Shown: positions 30,669 to 41,084 of the stretch, one piece after another
Numbering within the stretch: the stretch's first letter is position 1
How the letters are laid out: every line of letters begins with the position of its first letter
Program-made: the position numbers and the translations under genes
Source of the DNA: Crossaster papposus
Lineage: Eukaryota > Echinodermata > Asteroidea > Velatida > Solasteridae
Reading direction: 5' to 3'
DNA: 64,000 nucleotides
Assembly (NCBI GenBank): GCA_037893245.1
Contig: JBAIAA010000673.1
Coordinates: 527,782-591,781 of the forward strand
The notes under the pieces: model-generated
Database searches by the model: none
What the model was told of the DNA's origin: nothing
The model's input: only the letters and a program-made list of their open reading frames with translations

Positions 30669-33600
30669 ATTTGTAAAGCGCACATATCCACCCTGCAGGG
30701 TGCTCAAGGCGCTGTAGACAACAACAAGTAATTAATCCTTAAAAATTTGCGACATCAAGTAAGTTTTAAGAAGCGATTTGAACCTAGTTGTACAATGGCA
30801 TGATCTGAGTTCAAGTGGCAATGAATTCCAAAGTCGAGGAGCTGCAACAGAAAAAGATATGGCGCCCCATGTTCGTTTAGCAATTGGTTCCTTGAGAAGT
30901 TGCTGGTTACTTGATCTAAGAGTTCTTGCTGGAGAATATTCATGTAGTAGTTCCTTAATGTAGTAGGGAGCCTTGTTGTTGAGAGCTTTGTGGACCAGAA
31001 GCATGAGTTTGAAAACAATCCTTTGGGAGACAGGAAGCCAGTGTAGTTCCTTCAAAATGGGGGTTATGTGACAGTTCCTCCTAGATAAGGTGATGATGCG
31101 GGCAGCAGTATTTTGAAGACGTTGAAGACGGTGTATTTGATTCTGAGGGAGTCCGTAGAGTAGTACTACATACACCAGAACCATTTTTTGAGCCACCTTA
31201 ACAAACCTTTAGCGGACCCTTACAAGTCCTAAATTCTGTATTCAGTTGGTCTTAAATTTAGGTAAATATTTTGGGGAAAATGTACAACTTCTACATGCTT
31301 TTATGGATTTTAATGAAACTTTGATGCAGTGACCTTTGGTGGGAAGACGCATATCTTCATTGGTTACTGACTTACTGAGGTCAAAAGTCATGTAAAGGTC
31401 ATCAGAGGTCATTATTCAAAATTGCGTTTTAGATACAGTTGCAATAGGTATACTGTCCCTTTAATTCCTTCCTAGAACAAGGAAGTGATTATGCACATGA
31501 CAATCCCCTGCGTCGTGTTGAACCAATCTCAGGACGGACCGACCAATCACGACCTTCGATTCTTTGCTGGGGACTGGAGCTCAGTGCAACAAATGTTAAT
31601 CTCTTCTAATCCAGACATAAAGTGAGAATGTTAATCTTTTCTAATCGGCATAATTTATCAGAATAAGCTTTAACCAGTTCACGCTGGATGACGTATATAA
31701 ACGCAAAGTTTTCCCCAGATTCAAAACGGATGAGGCATAAACACGCCACGGGCAAGGCCGGAAATGTCTGTCAGCAGCTAGCAAGGCCGGAAATGCGTGG
31801 GTGTGCTTCCCGGTACCATCGGCCTGAACCCGCCTCGGATCGAGTTTCGTTAAAAATAATCCCGCCCGTCGGCTCGGTGATGTTAAAATAATCGCGGCGC
31901 AAACTGGTTAAACGTTTGTTGTAGAGTGAGTCGCAAGTCTTCTGCAATGCAATTAAAGCATATCTGTATTAATAATTCATTTAAATAGTTTTTCTAGTCA
32001 AAGGCTTTTCTGGGTTTTTTGGACCTCCCTATATTATCTCAAAGAAGGGTAGTAATATTTTTAAAAAGTGGAAAATAAGTGATTCTGGGACCGAGAAACA
32101 TTAGCAATTTTGTTTAAAAAAATATTTTGAAAATATTGACTTTGTACACAACCAAAGAAGTGGCTATACAAGATGCTATACACTCTGACCATAATAAATT
32201 TCACAAACCATCAAAATTTGTTGATTAGTTCAAATTATTGCTAATCGTTTGTTGTCATTTCATTGAATGTATAGGTATGACGTCATCCTGACTTCGGAAA
32301 CTATTTACAGCATAGAGTCGCATGAAAAGCTGTATCAGATTCTACGAACATTGCTGAAACCAAATGGTGCGATGTATCCTTCCAACTGTGAATTTTGCTT
32401 GTTTAACCCTTAACCCCCTAGGCTCTCTCACTCACTAGAAAGCACACCAAACCTAGCAAACTTCAACAACTGCACACATGTTAATTATTGGTACTGAACC
32501 TAACAGTACTAAACCTGCCAAACTCCAACTATTGAAGTTTGATTGAGTTGGTACAGATGGGTCTAGATGCATTGTTTAGTGTTCAGCATCAGGGCTGTGA
32601 TGACTGTGTTTGAGTGTACGAATCTTGCTATCTTAGTGTGGACTTTGTACAAACAAAAGATGTCCACACTTTACACAAACTTGAAAACTTCTGTGGACTT
32701 GGCCAATTATTTTCTTACTGAATTGCGATCATCATTAGAGTTTATCCACACGCACACTTTTCAATTTAAGCCACCATCCAATAGTTGTACGTGACTAAAA
32801 TAATCGGGTGATCATCACCGTTTATGAATTCGGGTCCAAGTTACAAGTTAGATCATTTTTTTCTTGTAATTTCATTAAGTGACCTTCATCAAACGTAAAT
32901 AACCAGATATATTGCAGCCAAGACACACTACTTTGGTGTTGGCGGTGGGACAAGAATTTTTGAAGACTTGGTGCGGAGGCACAAAGAATTTGACATCGAG
33001 GTCTGCAAGACATTAACAGAGGGTAAGTTATCTTAACCAGTTCGCGCCGGGTTATTTTAACTTCACCGAGCCGCCGCTCGGGATTATTTTTAACCAAACT
33101 CGATCCGAAGCAGGTTCAGGCCGCCAGTACCGGAAAGCACACCCACGCATTTCCAGCCTTGCTCGTGGCGTGTTTATGCGTCATCTGTTTTTAATCTAGG
33201 GAAAACTTTGCGTGTATATACGCCATCCGGCGCGAACTGGTTAATGAGATGCTCAAGGAACAGAGAAAAAAAACAAAGAGAACAAAGAGACAAATGATCT
33301 AAAACGTGGACATTAAACAACCTGACAATCAAATGAACGAATAAGCTACTGGAATGCAACTTGAAAGAGGTGGGTCTTCAGAGCACATTTGAACTCTTGC
33401 AGGGCGGAACAGTCACGTTCCATAATATCGGCCTTGAAACTTTTTCTGTTTTTGGAGGGCGAAACGACTGTGAACGTGTTCGCAGGCCAACACTACGTAT
33501 GAAATGTTGATACACACAGACTGTTGCTTTTGTACAATAGTAGACACAATGCTTCTGCCATTGATGAGGGAATCTGTGAATATAGGAAGTCACTAAAACT

Positions 33601-33919
33601 AACCAGTGTAGCGGTTCTTGTTGTATTTTTCAAGAAACGTATGTATTCTAACCCGGTTTTCCCCTTCAACCTTGTTCTATGGTTAAGATAAGCCATAAGA
33701 AAATTTGTCAAAGAAAAGACAAACGGTAACAATAGTCGGATTCAAACCACAGACCTTTCGATCTATAGCTCTGCTCTCTACCAACTATGCTATTGGCGAG
33801 TATACATTATAGTTCTTTCAATAACACATTTTGAAGTAACTTCTAATATTGGCTCATAATTTTTTTTTGCAGGAGTGAAACGAGAGATTTTGAAGATGAC
33901 GTTTGTGCAGGCTACTTGA
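28207..33919 (+). CDS. METTL18: Protein-histidine N-methyltransferase METTL18
   Basis: SAM-dependent methyltransferase; human METTL18 methylates a histidine of ribosomal protein RPL3. Exons 28207-28276, 28754-28857, 29420-29582, 29879-30042, 31476-31621, 32275-32373, 32907-33022 and 33873-33919; all GT-AG, phases close to 302 residues (human 372). The start MSFQFNFD matches human MTFQFNF. Exons 3-4: SHSDLIPNVYEGGMKVWECS (human SHSDLITGVYEGGLKIWECT). Motif I is VLELGCGAGLPGI, then VHFQDYN. Exon 6: YDVILTSETIYS, with the SET-IY signature of the MTF16 family. Exon 7: AAKTHYFGVGGG (human ASKAHYFGVGGG). The C-terminus EGVKREILKMTF matches EGLKRFIIEITF. An in-frame ATG at 28198 has a poorer context. 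The N-terminal acidic region is shorter than in human. Head to head with GTF3C4. Confidence 0.95.
28900..29320 (+). repeat. Dispersed repeat with CCGTCCGT tract and AGGTCA clusters
   Basis: A CCGTCCGTC-rich tract (28955-29000), then two blocks of AGGTCAAAGGTCATTTGAGG type near 29151 and 29294. Related sequence occurs near 31370-31410 and, inverted, at 35105-35310. METTL18 intron 2. Confidence 0.6.
29680..29755. repeat. Short tandem repeat CCCCCTGCTTACACCCCCTA
   Basis: Two to three copies of an approximately 29-bp C-rich unit in METTL18 intron 3, just after exon 3. Confidence 0.7.
30103..30377 (+). repeat. tRNA-derived SINE-like repeat, near full length
   Basis: A-box-like TGGCCTAGTGGTTACGG, a degenerate B-box GGATTCAAACC, a body with GGCAAGACACTTAACTAC, and a 3' end GTAAAGCGCTTTGAGG ... 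AAAGCGCTAGAAAA of the kind shared with non-LTR partners. METTL18 intron 4. Confidence 0.7.
30384..30571. mobile_element. Foldback element, family D
   Basis: Contains TTGCTTAGCATGAAAATTCT and TTCCTTGGCAAAAACAGG at the left, and TGCTTAGCAGCTTCAGGAAA then TTGGCCC at the right. Follows directly on the SINE. Confidence 0.65.
30617..31198 (-). repeat. 3' end of a CR1/L2-like non-LTR retrotransposon
   Basis: A 154-codon open frame (minus, 31196-30732) carries the typical ORF2 C-terminus: IHRLQRLQNTAARIIT, ILKELHWLPVSQRIVFKL, LHEYSPARTLRSSN, APRLWNSLPLELR and FKSLLKTYLM. No catalytic RT motif is present, so it is a 5'-truncated copy. The 3' end GCGCTTTACAAATCTC runs into an ATT tract (about 30620-30665). 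The intact frame suggests a fairly young insertion. METTL18 intron 4. Confidence 0.9.
31670..31911 (-). mobile_element. TTAA-bounded MITE, family C, long form
   Basis: TTAACCAGTTCACGCTGG at the left and GCGGCGCAAACTGGTTAA at the right; carries the duplicated block. METTL18 intron 5. Confidence 0.85.
32403..32570. repeat. Fragment of the CCCTAAC-capped element
   Basis: Starts TTAACCCTTAACCCCCTAGG then CTCTC-CACTAGAAAGCA, and contains TAAACCTGCCAAACTCCAAC, the complement of sequence in the 16 and 25 kb copies. Confidence 0.55.
33033..33244 (+). mobile_element. TTAA-bounded MITE, family C, short form
   Basis: TTAACCAGTTCGCGCCGG and CCGGCGCGAACTGGTTAA ends are perfect complements. It lacks the internal duplicate block. 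It begins 10 nt into METTL18 intron 7, just after the GTAAGT donor. Confidence 0.9.
33583..33803 (-). repeat. tRNA-like-bearing element, truncated copy
   Basis: Shares AACCAGTGTAGCGGTTCTTG, CTAACCCGGTTTTCCCCTTC and the tRNA-like ATAGCATAGTTGGTAGAGAG (minus) with 17143-17475. It breaks off after the tRNA-like part. METTL18 intron 7. Confidence 0.7.
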
Positions 33920-34273
33920 TAGGTGCGACGTCTTTGACAACGACACTGACTAGATTGTTGAAGCCTTGAAGCAAATCGTCTTTATAGTCTTCTTTCCGCT
34001 ACTAAGAAATTGTGTCTTCGATTTATTTCTCTCGGAAAGCTCTGGTGACGGGTTGTAAACACAAAAGATATCTTGCATAAGAGAAAATTACAGTCAACAC
34101 TATACATTTTCTGTTTATTTCTCCGTGGTGCCTAACAAAATCAGATTGTCAAAGTTTGTTTTTTTTGCCACTTTTCCTCTCAACAGACAACTTCAAACAG
34201 GAGTTTTTGCATAGCACTCAACTTGGATTACTTTATTTTTCACCGACATGATAGTTTTTAGAACTGTAAATAT

Positions 34274-34279
34274 AATAAA
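34274..34279 (+). terminator. Candidate METTL18 polyadenylation signal
   Basis: AATAAA about 355 nt after the METTL18 stop codon. Confidence 0.45.
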
Positions 34280-34365
34280 ACTGAAATATCCAAATCAAAC
34301 GGTTAGCGTGTAAAATCATTTTATCAGCTTCCTCGGGAAAAGTTACATCCAATACATTACAAGTT

Positions 34366-34371
34366 TTTATT
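34366..34371 (-). terminator. Candidate PNPO polyadenylation signal
   Basis: AATAAA on the minus strand (TTTATT on plus), about 505 nt after the PNPO stop. It faces the METTL18 signal, so the two mRNAs may end within about 100 bp of each other. Confidence 0.35.
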
Positions 34372-34641
34372 CTAAATAAATAGCCAAGTACTATTTATCT
34401 TGAAATACTTCTTAGATTTGTTACATAAACTCTAGTCGATCTATAGTTAATAGTACCGCAGAAAGGTGATAGAATAGTGCCTTTGATGATGGCATGAAAT
34501 TTCTGTATCCAAGCACACGATATAAGTTAGCGATTCCAATGTAGTGGCTCATCCAATCACGAAGAACCATGGCACTGTTGTCCCTGAGCAGGATATTTTA
34601 TCTCAATAAGGAATTTACACACCCTGTTAATGTCTCGTTCG

Positions 34642-34785
34642 TTAAGCAGTTCGCGCCAGGTTTATTTGTACATTAAACAGGCTCAGGATTGTTTTTCATG
34701 ATCAGAGATGGGTTCAGGCTGGCATCTGTGGGTAGCACACCCTGATATTTGCTTGTGACGTGTTTATCCGATGCGAACTGCTTAA
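34642..34785 (+). mobile_element. TTAA-bounded MITE, family C, diverged short copy
   Basis: TTAAGCAGTTCGCGCCAGG at the left and CCGATGCGAACTGCTTAA at the right. Between METTL18 and PNPO. Confidence 0.7.
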
Positions 34786-34876
34786 AATTGGCAACTTTGA
34801 GACTCGTTTTGATGGTTGCATTACTCATGTCAAGCTCAGGCAGAGATAGGGTTTTGGGCGCGGATTGGCTCTGTCG

Positions 34877-37800
34877 TTATGGGGACAATCTCTCGTACAC
34901 CCATCCGTCTTCGCCTTGGTGGACTAGTTTGTTGTCGATGACCTCATCTGGCTTAGGCCGATGGAAGACGATGCGGTCGTGGAGTCGGTTGCTCTGCCCC
35001 TGCCAGAACTCCACAACGTCCGGTATGACCCTGTAACCACCCCTAGAAAAAACAGACCAGGATGATTCTCGAAACACCCAGTCTCCACCTACTTTTGCAA
35101 TTACCCTATTTTACAACTTGACCTCGAATGACCTTTAACCTCAATATGTGACCTTTAATATCACCATCACATTGGAGTTTCCATATTGCATCTTTGACCC
35201 AAGATCGATTGCAATTGAACTTCAAGTTTTCAAAGGAGACCAATTCTAGCCTCTTTTACAACTTGGCCTCTTTTACAACTTGACCTCAGTATTTGACCTT
35301 CGACATGACCATCATATGAAGGTTACAATAGTATCCAGCCTTCGAGATCGGTTTATTGGTTTCGAGTTTGAGACAAAGTCTTCAGTAACCGGTTATTAAG
35401 TTGCAAGTTCATCATCTACAAAACCCTGGTAAACTTTACAAGAGAAAACATTTTAAGAGAAGGTGAGTGAGTGAGTTTTAGGTTTAACGCCGTGCCGGCA
35501 TCAGTGGCCATATTCACGGCGGTGTACAAATATAAGACAATAGGTAGTTATAAAAAACAATCAAGTGAACTGTGGAGAATATAAAAACTTGGAGTCGGAA
35601 GGAACAAGTATCACATACGAAAAGAATGAGAACAGTTCAAAAGAAAGAAAGAACTATTGTATAGAAGTATAAAGATAGACTGATTCTAGGCAGTTTTCCA
35701 GGAGAATCCCGTGGAAGGTGGGCCACGGGGGATCCCCCAGACACACGGCACCCTGTCTAAATGGGTCCCGCAAGGTTAAGAGAAGGTAAATACCTTACCA
35801 GTAGTTGGGCTTGGGGATTGTCACGCCTGTATTGAGGTATTTCTCTTTTAGCGTCTGGTCTTTAGATGTCAAAACCTGATTTACACACAGCAAAAGAAAA
35901 AGGATTTACCATTTGCAACTCAGAGAATGCCATAATACATATTACGGGATTATTTTAACATCACTGAGCCGAGGCGGGGGATTATTTTTAACGAAACTCG
36001 ATCCGAGGCCGGTTCAGGCCGATGGTCCCGGGAAGCACACCCACGCAATTCCGGCCTTGCTCGCTGCTGACAGACATTTCCGGCCTTGCTCGTGCCCTGT
36101 TTACGCGTCATCCGTTTTGAATCTGGGCAAACTTTGCGTGTATATACGTCCTCCGACGCGAACTGGTTAATCAGATAACGGGCCAAATTGGCAGCCATTT
36201 TGGGGAAAAAAATTGAACAAAGTGATAACGCCCCAAAAGCTGCCACCGCTCACGATGCAATGCTATCACACATTTTTCCAACTCTAGGTGTGAATACCTT
36301 GCCAAAAATTGCAACAAGCATTACTTCTCTCGATTATTTTGATACCGTTGGCTCAATGTTTGGACGGAGGCCGACGGCCAGATTCTACAGATTCTACTTT
36401 ACCGCTCTGTTTTCGATGACTTTGCTCTGGTCGCTGACCATGGCTCCGATCTGACTTGCTGGCGGTCGCGAGTGGAAGTACTCCGTCGACTCCTCTTCCG
36501 ACAGTCGCTCAACACGACCCTCCACCCGCACCTGAACGGCAACGTGACTTAAAAGCTCAATTCATAGTTTAGCCATTCCTAAAGTTTAGCCATTCCTAAA
36601 AGACACATGGGTATATTTAAACTTAGGCCATGTCCGAAACGGGTATCTAGAGCTACAGCTACGGCTATTGTCTGTGTCGGCCATTTTGTAGCGCTGTCCG
36701 AAATGCCGTCTAGAGCTACAGCTACGGCTACAACGTCACAAAAATCTAGCCATAAAAGAAGTTGTCTAGCTCCGGCAAAACAAAATGGCGGCAGCACTAC
36801 TGTTAATTTTGGAGCAAATTTTCGTTTATTTTTCATTGATAGTGCATTGAATTGAAACTAACAGATCGACTAATACGTCAATATCATCAGGTATTCCGAC
36901 CGGCTGTAAACAAACATTGCGTAACATCCAGCAGACGATAATTGTTGTAAATTCTTACATCGTAATTTTGCAAACACTAATTCAAGCATCGCTTGGGGGC
37001 GCAATAACTAGCCGTAGGCTCTACCGTAGCCGCGTCCGAATTCCATTTGCCTTAGCGCCTACGTAGACGTAGCTGTAGCTGTAGACGTAGACCGTAGCTC
37101 TAGACACTCGTTTCGAACACAGCCTAATTGTGACATTGACTGGGCCCAGGCGGTGGATTGTTTTTCACGAACCTCTATTCGAGACGGGTTGCAGGATTCA
37201 GGTTATGTGTAAGTAAAATGAGGTAGAGAGTTAGGGTTAAAATTTGAAGGTGCATTCCAAAATTTTACCATCGACTTACCGATCTACTCAATGGCTCCCA
37301 GTACCAACACAGTGCTACGTACGGATTCTCACTCTAAAAACACAAAGAATTTTAGGACATCATTACGAAGCAAATTTGTTAACCCTTCCTCTAAAAACCC
37401 TTTCAATTTAGTTTTTACATAAAATCATTTGGAAAAGATCATGTATCGGTTTATTAATAACATGCATGGCATTTCATGACTTTTCAAGGTTAGCAAATAT
37501 TTCATGACGTCAAATTTGCTTAGCATTTGCATCCACGTGAAGTATTAACCGCGCATTACTCTTTCTGCTTACCAGTTCTTGCCCTTTCCGGCTTACATGA
37601 TTTGTGAAAAACTTGAATCCTTTTTCGTCGTAGCCTTTCATGAGCAGCATGCGAGCGGAGGGCCTCCCTTCCCTGCAAGATGAGAAATCAAACACGGTTC
37701 GTTTAAATTTTGTTTTGGTAGAATTTGAAAATCGCACCTCAACAATTAATTGTGGGATGGAACACTCTAGACTTCGATATTAACCTTGTGAACATTTTGA

Positions 37801-39188
37801 CAATGTTTTTTGGTTAGCTTTTAAACCCTAACACTCAAGGCCCTCTGGCTAAGAGCTATTCTCCAAGTACCTTGATACAGTCGAACCTTGATATAGTGGC
37901 CAGCCACGGTACCGGTTGTACGTGGCCACTATGAGCAAGTGGCCACTATAGCAAGGCTGTATGTTTATGCAAGAATCAAACTGGGACCGAGCAAAGGTGG
38001 CCAGTTTAGCCAGGTGGCCGCTGCTGTAAGGTGGCCACAATGGCAGGTTTCACGGAGTACAATTTTGACATACAGTCTTGTCGGGTAGTCCCCGGGTAGT
38101 CCCCGGGTAGTCCCCGGGTAGTCCCCGGGTAGTCCCCGGGTAGTCCCCGGGTAGTCCCCGGGTAGTCCCCGGGTAGTCCCCGGGTAGTCCCCGGGTAGTC
38201 CCCGGGTAGTCCCCGGGTAGTCCCCGGGTAGTCCCCGGGTAGTCCCCGGGTAGTCCCCGGGTAGTCCCCGGGTAGTCCCCGGGTAGTCCCCGGGTAGTCC
38301 CCGGGTAGTCCCCGGGTAGTCCCCGGGTAGTCCCCGGGTAGTCCCCGGGTAGTCCCCGGGTAGTCCCCGGGTAGTCCCCGGGTAGTCCCCGGGTAGTCCC
38401 CGGGTAGTCCCCGGGTAGTCCCCGGGTAGTCCCCGGGTAGTCCCCGGGTAGTCCCCGGGTAGTCCCCGGGTAGTCCCCGGGTAGTCCCCGGGTAGTCCCC
38501 GGGTAGTCCCCGGGTAGTCCCCGGGTAGTCCCCGGGTAGTCCCCGGGTAGTCCCCGGGTAGTCCCCGGGTAGTCCCCGGGTAGTCCCCGGGTAGTCCCCG
38601 GGTAGTCCCCGGGTAGTCCCCGGGTAGCTTGTAACTTCATACATCATCTCAATAAAGTTCAACCAGTACATAATGAAGACATGAATCTGGGACTAAGTAA
38701 CATTTCCAATTTTGTTAGCAAATACTTAAGGAAATTTTCCCAACTCTGCATAGACTTTGTACACAACCACTGAAGTAGTGTCATGATACTACATTCCTTC
38801 CCAAGTCTGCTTACTTGGTAGCCGTAGCCACTGTCATAGCATTCGGCTCGCCGATGCTGTTTAGCTCCGTGGCATCTTTGAACCATTCCGCAAACTGCGC
38901 CATGGGTTCCTTGGCAGTCAGATCGCCTTCCCTGAAGGCTTCGTGACCTTGCTTGTATGGCTTGCGCATCCCGGCGACATCGATCCCGTTTAAACTGCTG
39001 ACGATCCCGGACATTTCGTCGTCGTCGTCTTCTTCCCAAAAGGGGGAATAAAATCTAGTATTGTGGACCAATAACGCTGAACGAAGAGAGGTCGAGGTGC
39101 ATTTACGAAGTGCGGCGCATGGATTCTCTGAGATACGTGCTGCTCTTATGGCGACAAATGCAAAACAGCACGCGAGAGCACTACTCAT
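34877..39188 (-). CDS. PNPO: Pyridoxamine/pyridoxine 5'-phosphate oxidase (PNPO)
   Basis: FMN enzyme that oxidises pyridoxine or pyridoxamine 5'-phosphate to pyridoxal 5'-phosphate. Exons (minus): 38815-39188, 37573-37672, 37280-37333, 36403-36531, 35799-35875 and 34877-35042; all GT-AG, 900 nt, 299 residues (human 261). Core: [12 protein letters not shown] (human MRKSYRGDREAF), [24 protein letters not shown] with the FMN-contacting Arg/Lys, [38 protein letters not shown], and [19 protein letters not shown]. The C-terminal signature is [17 protein letters not shown], ending GWVYERLSP. About 70 extra N-terminal residues ([18 protein letters not shown]...) are rich in Arg/Ser/Ala and could be a mitochondrial presequence; a start at an inner Met (MSGIVSS or MRKPYK) is possible. 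Intron 1 holds a large minisatellite. Confidence 0.95.
35105..35310 (-). repeat. AGGTCA-rich dispersed repeat
   Basis: Complement of the type in METTL18 intron 2: TTACAACTTGACCTC occurs repeatedly with TGACCTTTAA. PNPO intron 5. Confidence 0.6.
35461..35780 (+). repeat. SINE-like repeat (GTGAGTGAGTGAGTTTTAGG start)
   Basis: Begins AGGTGAGTGAGTGAGTTTTA then GGTTTAACGCCGTGCCGGC. Similar GTGAGTGAGTGAGTTT...ACGCCG starts are known from dispersed repeats in molluscs; the body here is different. Assignment is tentative. PNPO intron 5. Confidence 0.35.
35944..36170 (+). mobile_element. TTAA-bounded MITE, family C, long form, 5'-truncated
   Basis: Lacks the first about 20 bp; the right end CCGACGCGAACTGGTTAA is intact and the duplicated block is present. 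PNPO intron 4. Confidence 0.8.
36627..37125 (+). mobile_element. Foldback element, family E
   Basis: AGGCCATGTCCGAAACGGGT at the left and ACTCGTTTCGAACACAGCCT at the right; interior shared, inverted, with 18388-18873. PNPO intron 3. Confidence 0.8.
37870..38045. repeat. Possible pogo/Tigger-like fragment
   Basis: TACAGTCGAACCTTGATATA resembles the CAGTCGAACCT terminal motif of pogo/Tigger DNA transposons, followed by repeated GTGGCCAC phrases. No transposase recognised. Confidence 0.35.
38082..38628. repeat. Perfect 12-bp minisatellite in PNPO intron 1
   Basis: About 45 tandem copies of CGGGTAGTCCCC with no visible mismatch over 547 bp. Open in most frames, giving long spurious [11 protein letters not shown]-type frames. 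Such homogeneity indicates recent expansion or strong conversion; the copy number may be under-assembled. Confidence 0.98.
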
Positions 39189-40439
39189 CTAGATCTGAAA
39201 CTAAATGTGACCCAAAAAAGGTTATACAATTACCAGCCTAGGAACGTACTGAATATTTTTCATATGTGACCCAACACCCCAAAACCAGGCTAAAGTCGAA
39301 ATTTTTCATATGAGAGATTTTTATACCATTGGATTGCTAGCGTTTTAAGCTTTAAAATGATACATCACATGCACCAGTACCGCTATAGAATGAAAAGTAA
39401 CTACGCTTCAAAAAGTGCATTTTGTTGCCATTCGCGGCAAACAAGTTTGCTCAATTTGAGTAATAGCTACGACAACAAAAATCAGGAGAAGGCCGATATT
39501 ATCACTTTCAGGGATTTTTAAAAAGGTTTAATGACGACTGATTCTCACGGTCAGCATGATGGAAATGGAGGCTTAAAACCTACTCATTTCCCTTTAAAAT
39601 CTGAGTGAATGTTAAGTAAATCTCGAAAATTTCACGAAATAGGTGAAGTTTAACTTTCATGAAATAGGTGAATTCAGTGTGCAAAATGTTTAGCGGCCCA
39701 TACCAGGTTACTACAACTTGTCTAGTACAAGCTAAAAAATACCCTCTGACAGGCTCAGAAACTGATTACGAACGGTCTGCTATATATATGCATACGTACC
39801 TCAACCCAAAAGATTTAAATTTAGCTCTCTCTACATGCTAAAAAACGTAAACAATCGTAAACATTAGCGCGCTTAGCATTAGCGCGCCCTCTAGCGCTAA
39901 AGGCCATTCCATGCCTGAAAGGGGTGATATTTTCAAGCAATTTCATATATATTTTTCGTGAAAAGGCCTGCCGATGTTTACACTTGCATTTTTGCGCTTA
40001 ATTATGTAAATATTTTAGTGGGAGCTGATAGATTGAAACAGCTTATTGTTTGATTTATTACGTATTCTACTTTTAAGTGCACTATCACCCTACCTCTTTG
40101 TCTTTTGCGCGCTTCCATTTTCAAGCCCCGCCCATTTATCGGGGTGGCATAAATTATGACCTAGCTTTAATACACAATCACAATATCATCGGTTATAAAA
40201 TTTAAAAAATATGTTGGCGTTCAGTTCTACATACATGTATATTAATTAAATTCTACAATATATTAATTAAACCAAACATCGAATACATTTGATGAATTAT
40301 GGTTTATTTAATACTCCTTTTCCAACAAGTCATTACCCAATCGAGAGGTCAAAAAGTTTCATATGAATTATTCATGATGTATTTGCACGTTTCAGTCATG
40401 CGCAAATGCACTAAATTCCACCAAAAAGCAGACGACAGG
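39189..40439. other. Region upstream of PNPO
   Basis: Presumed PNPO promoter immediately after 39188. Includes a CATATGTGACCCAAC repeat end near 39260 and an AGCGCG-rich patch near 39870-39895. No coding sequence recognised. Confidence 0.4.
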
Positions 40440-40528
40440 CGCGAGGCATTATAACTCCAAGCTCGCAAATTTGCTTTGAAACACGAAAAGTCCGTCCAGC
40501 TGAGCCCCTTATTCTTGGACTTAAATGT
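40440..40528 (+). other. Candidate noncoding first exon
   Basis: A GC-richer stretch in AT-rich surroundings ending GGACTTAAAT|GTAAGTAGT, a good donor. No in-frame start seen. It would fit the first exon of the plus-strand gene whose coding exon lies at 47.9 kb, divergent from PNPO. Weak evidence. Confidence 0.2.
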
Positions 40529-41084
40529 AAGTAGTAGTTTATTCTTGTGTATGTTACGTATAAATGTCAGAAATTTGATACCACAATTTTTGAGGAAACG
40601 TAGCGGTACAAAACTAGTAACTTTTGCTGCTGACTTGTCTTGGGTTGGAAGTTAAACTGACGTGACGGGCGCGTGGAGAGCTCTGATGATGCGCTCACAC
40701 TCGACTAGTTTAGAAAAAAAGGTAAAGTTCACTCAAATTCAATTCAATTTAAGTTTTCTTAGCTTCATTAAATTACCTTTTTTTCTACTACGTGCATTGT
40801 AAGGGCTGTTACTGGTACATGTAATAATAATTACCGGTATTCGTCCATTAGAATCGGCTCGTTTTTTTGCTGGCAGTGGTTTTATGGGTGTTTCTCGGTA
40901 TTTAGGGGGTTTTATGTGAGTTGTTTTGTTTGTTTTCTTCTTCTTTTTTTATTTTTTTATTTTTTTTGGGGGGACAGTGTTTTTCTATATTTAGTGTTTT
41001 CCGGTAATAATTGATTTTGGGGGGTGTTTTCTGTTATTTAGTGCGTTTTGGGGGAGTTTCCGGTATTAAAGTGTTTTCATCTGA

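Noticed and set aside
30732-31196. Host gene on the minus strand of METTL18 intron 4
   Set aside because: The protein is the C-terminal end of a non-LTR retrotransposon ORF2, followed by its ATT tail.
38006-38671. Long minus-strand open frames of repeated [11 protein letters not shown]
   Set aside because: They are only the translation of the 12-bp minisatellite, which is open in most frames. The site lies in PNPO intron 1.
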